Made by a program: the position numbers and the translations under genes
Assembly (NCBI GenBank): GCA_964460345.1
Contig: CAYWRO010000036.1
Location: 1 to 38,098 of the forward strand
Origin: CAYWRO01 sp964460345
GTDB lineage: Bacteria > Planctomycetota > Phycisphaerae > Phycisphaerales > UBA1924
DNA length: 38,098 bases
Reading direction: 5' to 3'
In this document: positions 33,937 through 38,098 of the stretch, piece by piece
How positions within the stretch are numbered: the stretch's first letter is position 1
How the letters are laid out: each line of letters begins with the position of its first letter
Notes under the pieces: generated by a model
What the model saw: the letters and a program-made list of their open reading frames with translations, nothing else
Database searches by the model: none
What the model was told of the DNA's origin: nothing

Positions 33937-35346
33937 TCACTGCGCGTGAATCGTCTCCAGCAGCCGCTCCATCGGCAGGCGTTCGTGCTGCTCGTTCGTG
34001 TCGAGGTTCTTCAGTGTGAACTCGGCAGGGGATTCCAGGATCAGCGCCAGGCGCGCGCCCGCCGCGGCGGCGTCCTTGAGGAGCTTGCCGACGTTGCGCG
34101 TGGATTTGTACGAGCGCCGCGCGTGCAGGCCTTCGCGCCGCAGCAGGGCGAGCGTCGGCGCAATGAGTTCTTCTGCGCCTTCCGCGGGGCTGGGGATCAC
34201 GAAGACGTCCGGTCGCAATCCCAGGTCCCGCGCGATCTCATCGTCTGAGGGCATGAGCCCCTTGTCCTGCAGCAGCAGCGAGATCACGACATCGCCCATC
34301 GCAAAGCCGACGGCGGGCGTCGGCGGGCCGCCGAGCAGTTCGATGAGCTTGTCGTAGCGGCCGCCCCCCGCGACGGCGCGCTCGCCTTCGGCGATGACTT
34401 CGAAGACGGTGCCCGTGTAGTAGGCCAGCCCGCGCACGATGGAGAGGTCGAACTCGCACCACTGCATCACGCCGTGCGCCTCCAGCAGCGCGATGAGTTG
34501 CTCCATCGGCGCCGTCGGCGACGCCGGATCCACTTCGCGCCTCTCTCCACTTTCGCGCGCGGCGAACACATCGTTCACATGCTGCTGCAAATCCCCCAGG
34601 CGCGCGGCCAGCGCTGCATCGTCAAGCCCGATCTCCCGGCAGCGCTTCGAAAACTCTTCCGGCGAGATCTTTTCCTTGCGATCGAGAATGTTCAGGGCCG
34701 TCTCGAGGTTCTCCGGCGTCACCCCCTGGCCCAGGATCACGCCTGTCGCCACATCCCGGTTGCTGATCTTGAGCGTCACATCCTTTGATGAGATCCCCAT
34801 GTCGCGCAGCAGGCCGATGCAGCAGGCGATGCACTCCGCATCCATCCGCGCCTTGGACTCCGCGATCTCCGCGCTTGCCTCTGCGCCCTCTGCGTTCATC
34901 TTTTCGGGCGCCAGGTCGAGCCCGATCACATCCACGTTCCACTGCAGAAACTCGCGCAGCCGTCCCCGCTGCGGCCGCTCCGCGCGAAAGTAGTTCAGCA
35001 CGCTGAACCACTTCGTCGGCTTCGGCAGCGCTCCCGCCCGCGCTGCGTACATGCGCGCCAGTGTCGGCGTGAACTCCGGCCGCAGTGCGTACGGGGCCTG
35101 CCCCGATTCGCGGATCCGCGCGATCTCCGCCTCGTCCTTGCCGCTGAAGGCCTGGAAGAGTTCGGAGAGGATCCCCTCGCCGCTCTTGACCTTGTACAGA
35201 TCCACGTGCTCAAAGACCGGCCCCTCTACCTCTTCAAACCCGTGCCGGATGGAGACGCGCCGCCAGCGGTTCTCGATCCAGCGTCGGCGGGCCAGTTCGA
35301 TCGGGTAGAAGTCGCGCGTACCGGTTGGGCGTTGAAAGTCGGCCAT
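33937..35346 (-). CDS. hisS: Histidyl-tRNA synthetase
   Basis: Charges tRNA-His. The 469-residue protein opens MADFQRPTGTRDFYPIELARR (the family's GTRD start). Class II motif 2 is in NYFRAERPQRGRLREFLQWN, the HisA-2 block in VRGLAYYTGTVFEV, and motif 3 near AVAGGGRYDKLIELLGG. A C-terminal anticodon domain follows. An insert of about 25 residues (MNAEGAEASAEIAESKARMDAE, around 150-171) interrupts the core after motif 2. Its DNA is rich in GCAGAG/GCGGAG, suggesting repeat-derived origin. The frame stays open for 140 codons upstream but that part is the 21-bp repeat region and lacks HisRS similarity, so it is excluded. Cotranscribed with the zinc-ribbon gene downstream. Confidence 0.95.
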   Translation of the reverse strand: MADFQRPTGTRDFYPIELARRRWIENRWRRVSIRHGFEEVEGPVFEHVDLYKVKSGEGILSELFQAFSGKDEAEIARIRESGQAPYALRPEFTPTLARMYAARAGALPKPTKWFSVLNYFRAERPQRGRLREFLQWNVDVIGLDLAPEKMNAEGAEASAEIAESKARMDAECIACCIGLLRDMGISSKDVTLKISNRDVATGVILGQGVTPENLETALNILDRKEKISPEEFSKRCREIGLDDAALAARLGDLQQHVNDVFAARESGERREVDPASPTAPMEQLIALLEAHGVMQWCEFDLSIVRGLAYYTGTVFEVIAEGERAVAGGGRYDKLIELLGGPPTPAVGFAMGDVVISLLLQDKGLMPSDDEIARDLGLRPDVFVIPSPAEGAEELIAPTLALLRREGLHARRSYKSTRNVGKLLKDAAAAGARLALILESPAEFTLKNLDTNEQHERLPMERLLETIHAQ

Positions 35347-35588
35347 GGCAGGAGCGTAGGAAACGTGCCGCGGCGTCCGAGTGGCCGCAGCCGGCGCGCG
35401 TTTGCCCCGGCGAGCGCCCGGAAACGGCTCGTCCAGCGTCGCTGTGCCCACACGCGCGCGACCAATGCCTCGATGCGGACATTTATCCTGCCGAAAGCCT
35501 TCATCGTCATGTCGGCTCGACGACTCAAACGGCCCGTTTCCTCCCCGTATCGGATGTTTCAGGCGCGCTGATTGGCCCCTGGCAGGCT

Positions 35589-35756
35589 CGGCATGCCTCC
35601 GGAGCGAGTCAGGACGCTTCCGGAGCGCTTCGGCATGCGTCCTGAACCGCTCGGGATGCTTCCCGGGCCGTCCAGATTGCGTCCTGAAGCCTTCAGGACG
35701 CTTCCTCGGCTCTTGAGGAGGCATCCCCGACGGCCGGGGAGGCTGCAACGGCGCCT
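35589..35756. repeat. 21-bp degenerate tandem repeat array
   Basis: Eight consecutive 21-bp units, starting at 35589, 35610, 35631, 35652, 35673, 35694, 35715 and 35736. Each resembles CRGSAYGCNTCCNGARCCKYT with variation. Neighbouring units share exact 8-12-nt stretches (GACGCTTCC in units 2 and 6, GCGTCCTGAA in units 3 and 5). The last two are weak and the array may extend one unit further left. In frame it would encode a 7-residue repeat (R-x-x-P-E-x-x) on either strand, but no gene carries it. It lies 3' of the SUKH gene and 5' of hisS. Confidence 0.75.
35679..35701. repeat. Perfect 11-bp palindrome within the array
   Basis: GCGTCCTGAAG (35679-35689) and CTTCAGGACGC (35691-35701) are exact inverse complements around a single C. 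It spans the junction of units 5 and 6. It could extrude as a hairpin or bind a dimeric protein. Confidence 0.8.
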
Positions 35757-35778
35757 GAAACGGCAGAATTTGCGCCAA

Positions 35779-36180
35779 TCAGTCCTCATTCCCCTCAAAG
35801 ATCTCCCCGAACGCCTCAAGATCCCCTGCTTCATCATGCCTCCAGCACCAAACCATGGAGCTGAGCTGCTGTTGATCAGCCGTGTCGGGGAGAAAGATGA
35901 GCCGATCGCCCACTTCGTTGTCTGCAATGGCGACCCCGTCGGCGGGAAACCCCGGCCACTCGCGCGAAAGCCGGGTCTCCCGGACCACGTCGTTGCAGGT
36001 CCGGGCCAGACGCTTGCGATCCGAGTCGTCCAGGATCGGAAACAGCCACCAACCCTCCTTCTCGACGACGAGTTCGCCCCCGTTGTCCCGCTGCATCCGG
36101 CGGCGGTAACTGCCCGGAAACCGCACGCCAGGAGCCTCCTCCGCCTTCCGGATGCGGCTTTCCTCCACTGGAAACGGCAT
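35779..36180 (-). CDS. SUKH (SMI1/KNR4)-family protein
   Basis: A 133-residue soluble protein of the SUKH superfamily. Marks are PVEESRIRKAEEAPGVRFPGSYRRRMQRDNGGELV (the family's P..Y...L..NGG segment), then WWLFPILDDSDRKRL and DRLIFLP. SUKH proteins include immunity proteins of polymorphic toxin systems and other binding proteins; the true partner is unknown, and no toxin gene is next to it. The chosen ATG has GGAGGT 6 nt upstream. The frame extends well upstream across nuoG but that part lies opposite nuoG and is chance sequence. It is divergent from nuoG and adjacent to the 21-bp repeats. Confidence 0.75.
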   Translation of the reverse strand: MPFPVEESRIRKAEEAPGVRFPGSYRRRMQRDNGGELVVEKEGWWLFPILDDSDRKRLARTCNDVVRETRLSREWPGFPADGVAIADNEVGDRLIFLPDTADQQQLSSMVWCWRHDEAGDLEAFGEIFEGNED

Positions 36181-36300
36181 CACTCCACCTCCGCGCCGGG
36201 CCAAGGGCCATTTTCTCCCCGCGTCTCTATAGTTGCGTTCGCCTCCCCGGCCCAGGGGCGGCCCCCCAGCGAACCCTGCCCGGAAGCCCCGGATCAACCC

Positions 36301-38097
36301 ATGCCCAAGATCACCATTGACGGCGTCGAGTGCGAGTTCACCCCCGGAGAGATGATTCTCCAGGTGGCCAACCGCAACGGCCTGAGCATTCCCCAGTACT
36401 GCTACCACGATGGGCTCTCCATCCCCGCCTCCTGCCGCATCTGCCTCGGCGAGGTATGGGCGCCCAATCCCCGCAATGAGGGGAAGCTCGAGCCGATCCC
36501 GAAGCTCGTGCCCACCTGCCAGACCCCCGCCGCGGACGGGCAGGTTGTCCACACCCAGTCCCCCAAGGCCGTCGCCAACCAGAAGGCGGTGATGGAGTAC
36601 CTGCTCATCAGCCACCCGCTGGACTGCCCGGTCTGCGATCAGGCGGGCGAATGCCTGCTGCAGGACTTCTCCTACCAGTACGGCCGGGGCGCGAGCCGGT
36701 ACGAAGAGGCCAAGGTCAAGAACCCCAAGAAGAACGTCGGCGACCACATCCTGCTCTACTCCGACCGGTGCATCATGTGCACGCGCTGCGTGCGCTTCAC
36801 GCGCGAGGTCTCCGGCACGGCCGAGCTCTACGTCGACGGCCGCGGCAACAAGGTCGAGATCGACGTCTTCCCCGGCGAGGCGGCCAACAACCCGCTGAGC
36901 GCGAACGTCATCGACCTGTGCCCCGTCGGCGCGCTGCTGGACAAGGACTTCCTCTTCACCCAGCGCGTCTGGTTCCTCAAGAGCACACCGAGCGTCGACG
37001 GCATCACCGCCAGCGGCGACAACCTGTGGGTCGACCACAACGAGGGGAAGGTTTATCGCCTCCGGCCGCGCGAGAACCTGTCGATCAACAAGTGGTGGAT
37101 CACCGACGAGGTCCGCTACGGCTGGAAGCACGTCCACTCAGACACTCGCCTGGCTGAGCCGCTGACGCGAGAATACGGCGTGCAGGTCGCCTCTGAATGG
37201 AACTGGGCGCTCGATGAAGCCGTTAAGGGCCTTCGGGCCGCGGCGGAAGGCGACGCCGGCGGGCGGTCGCGCCTGGCGGTCATGGTCTCCCCCATGCTCT
37301 CCTGCGAGGACGCCTGGACGCTCGCGACCGCCGTGCGCGAGATCGACCCGGACGCCATCCTCGCCCTCGGGCCGGTGCCGGTGGATGGCGAAGACCAAAT
37401 CTTCCCCAGGGGCGTCGAGCGCGACGACCCCAAGGCGTTCGTGCTCGTCGCCGAGAAGGCCCCCAACGCCCGCGGCGTCAAGCGCGTGCTCGAGTCGATC
37501 GTTGGCGCGGGCAACGTGCTCGACTATGCCGGCCTGCTCGAGAAACTCCGCGTGGCGAAGGTCGGCGGCCTCGTTCTGACCGGCAACTACCCCTCCGACT
37601 GGTCGAGCGATGAGCTGCTCCGCGCGATGCGCGAAGGGGGCTCCGACGGCGCAGCGCGCTTCACCGTGCTCATCGACACGCTGGCGACGCCCCTGAGCGA
37701 AGCCGCCGACGTCGTCCTCCCCAGCGCCACGTGGCTGGAAAAGGCCGGCACCTTCGTCAACGTCCGCGGCGTCGCCCAGGCCTTCGAGGCCGCCATCCCG
37801 CCGCAGCACCTGAGCAAGGCCGAAGCGCAGATCGGCATCGACCTCCTGAGCGTCATCCGCGGCGAGGAACCGACCACCGCCCAGCGCACGCGCGTCCTCA
37901 TCGTCGACGAAGGCCCCGGCAGCATGCCCGCCGGACGCGAAGTCGCCGCCCCCCGCGGCCCGCTCTACAACGCCGCCAACATCCGCGCCGACATGGCCGC
38001 GGCCAACCCCGACACGCTCGGCAAACTCGTTGCCGAAGTCGTGGCGCCGGCGACGGGTGAAAAGGTGAAGGCGGATATGGAGATGGTGGAGCTGTAA
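36301..38097 (+). CDS. nuoG: NADH-quinone oxidoreductase subunit G (NuoG)
   Basis: The Fe-S electron-transfer subunit of respiratory complex I. The 598-residue protein has a complete set of cluster ligands. The [2Fe-2S] site is Cys 34, 45, 48 and 73. The His-ligated [4Fe-4S] site is His 105 with Cys 109, 112 and 118. The second [4Fe-4S] site is Cys 157, 160, 163 and 207 (CIMCTRC, then DLCPVGAL). A molybdopterin-type domain follows without further cluster cysteines, so N7 is probably absent. It is shorter than the roughly 900-residue E. coli NuoG. The ATG begins MPKITIDGVECEF; upstream frame is chance. A TATAGT at 36228-36233 may be a -10. Other nuo genes would lie beyond the window. Confidence 0.96.
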   Translation: MPKITIDGVECEFTPGEMILQVANRNGLSIPQYCYHDGLSIPASCRICLGEVWAPNPRNEGKLEPIPKLVPTCQTPAADGQVVHTQSPKAVANQKAVMEYLLISHPLDCPVCDQAGECLLQDFSYQYGRGASRYEEAKVKNPKKNVGDHILLYSDRCIMCTRCVRFTREVSGTAELYVDGRGNKVEIDVFPGEAANNPLSANVIDLCPVGALLDKDFLFTQRVWFLKSTPSVDGITASGDNLWVDHNEGKVYRLRPRENLSINKWWITDEVRYGWKHVHSDTRLAEPLTREYGVQVASEWNWALDEAVKGLRAAAEGDAGGRSRLAVMVSPMLSCEDAWTLATAVREIDPDAILALGPVPVDGEDQIFPRGVERDDPKAFVLVAEKAPNARGVKRVLESIVGAGNVLDYAGLLEKLRVAKVGGLVLTGNYPSDWSSDELLRAMREGGSDGAARFTVLIDTLATPLSEAADVVLPSATWLEKAGTFVNVRGVAQAFEAAIPPQHLSKAEAQIGIDLLSVIRGEEPTTAQRTRVLIVDEGPGSMPAGREVAAPRGPLYNAANIRADMAAANPDTLGKLVAEVVAPATGEKVKADMEMVEL

Positions 38098-38098
38098 G

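Larger units (their letters stand above)
35347..35778. other. Intergenic region between SUKH gene and hisS
   Basis: About 430 nt with no credible gene. Both strands have open frames because the 21-bp repeats contain no stops in phase. Most of its right half is the tandem-repeat array listed separately. The left half (35347-35567) shows nothing I can name and should include the hisS promoter. Confidence 0.55.

Noticed and set aside
35347..35778. N-terminal extension of hisS through the repeat region
   Set aside because: The 140 extra residues are 7-residue repeats without HisRS similarity; the family start MADFQRPTGTRDF fits the later ATG.
35572..36300. N-terminal extension of nuoG across the SUKH gene and repeats
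   Set aside because: NuoG proteins start at MPKITIDG; the upstream part is low-complexity and lies opposite the SUKH gene.

Overview
The window is high-GC bacterial chromosomal DNA with dense housekeeping genes and no rRNA, tRNA, CRISPR array or insertion sequence that I could see. Several things point to a planctomycete, most likely of the class Phycisphaerae. There is a Gram-negative envelope set (BamA, an OmpH/Skp-like chaperone, LpxD, LpxC). There is a pseudopilin with a C-terminal H-x9-D-like motif. Two membrane proteins carry a CPxC...CPECG zinc ribbon at or near the N-terminus, a style common in that group. Ribosomal protein S9 has an N-terminal extension, TatC has an enlarged periplasmic loop, and dnaA and dnaN are far apart. 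The taxonomic call is inference from gene content only.

Layout. 0-5.9 kb: a small membrane protein, then rplM-rpsI with a clear terminator, an uncharacterised membrane-anchored protein, a YceI-family protein, a multi-pass membrane protein, and a convergent exported lipase-like hydrolase. 6.0-8.1 kb: dnaN and two small unknown genes. 8.3-15.4 kb: bamA-ompH-lpxD-lpxC (outer-membrane protein assembly and lipid A synthesis), then a pseudopilin and a bitopic unknown. 15.4-19.7 kb, minus strand: lysS, an Rrf2 regulator and a P1B-4-type metal ATPase, facing a PAS-LuxR regulator across a spacer with repeated TGAGA/TCTCA half-sites. 20.7-24.4 kb, minus strand: an ECF sigma factor, its overlapping membrane anti-sigma factor, an exported PDZ protein and a MoxR ATPase.

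24.6-27.0 kb: tatC-tadA-mutM, a tight plus-strand run. 27.0-27.46 kb holds no convincing gene but has two exact matches to the DnaA-box consensus, a third near-match and an AT-rich patch, so it is a candidate replication origin at the 3' side of dnaA (27.5-28.9 kb, minus). 29-33.3 kb: an RNase Z-like metallo-hydrolase, a DedA/VTT membrane protein with a zinc ribbon, and an exported S9 peptidase. 33.4-36.2 kb, minus strand: a zinc-ribbon membrane protein, hisS, a 21-bp degenerate tandem-repeat array and a SUKH (SMI1/KNR4) protein. The window ends with a complete nuoG (complex I).

No gene cluster here is an obviously new defence or biosynthetic system. The least explained items are the 21-bp repeat array with a perfect internal palindrome beside the SUKH gene, the candidate oriC, the sigma/anti-sigma/PDZ unit and the TatC insertion.
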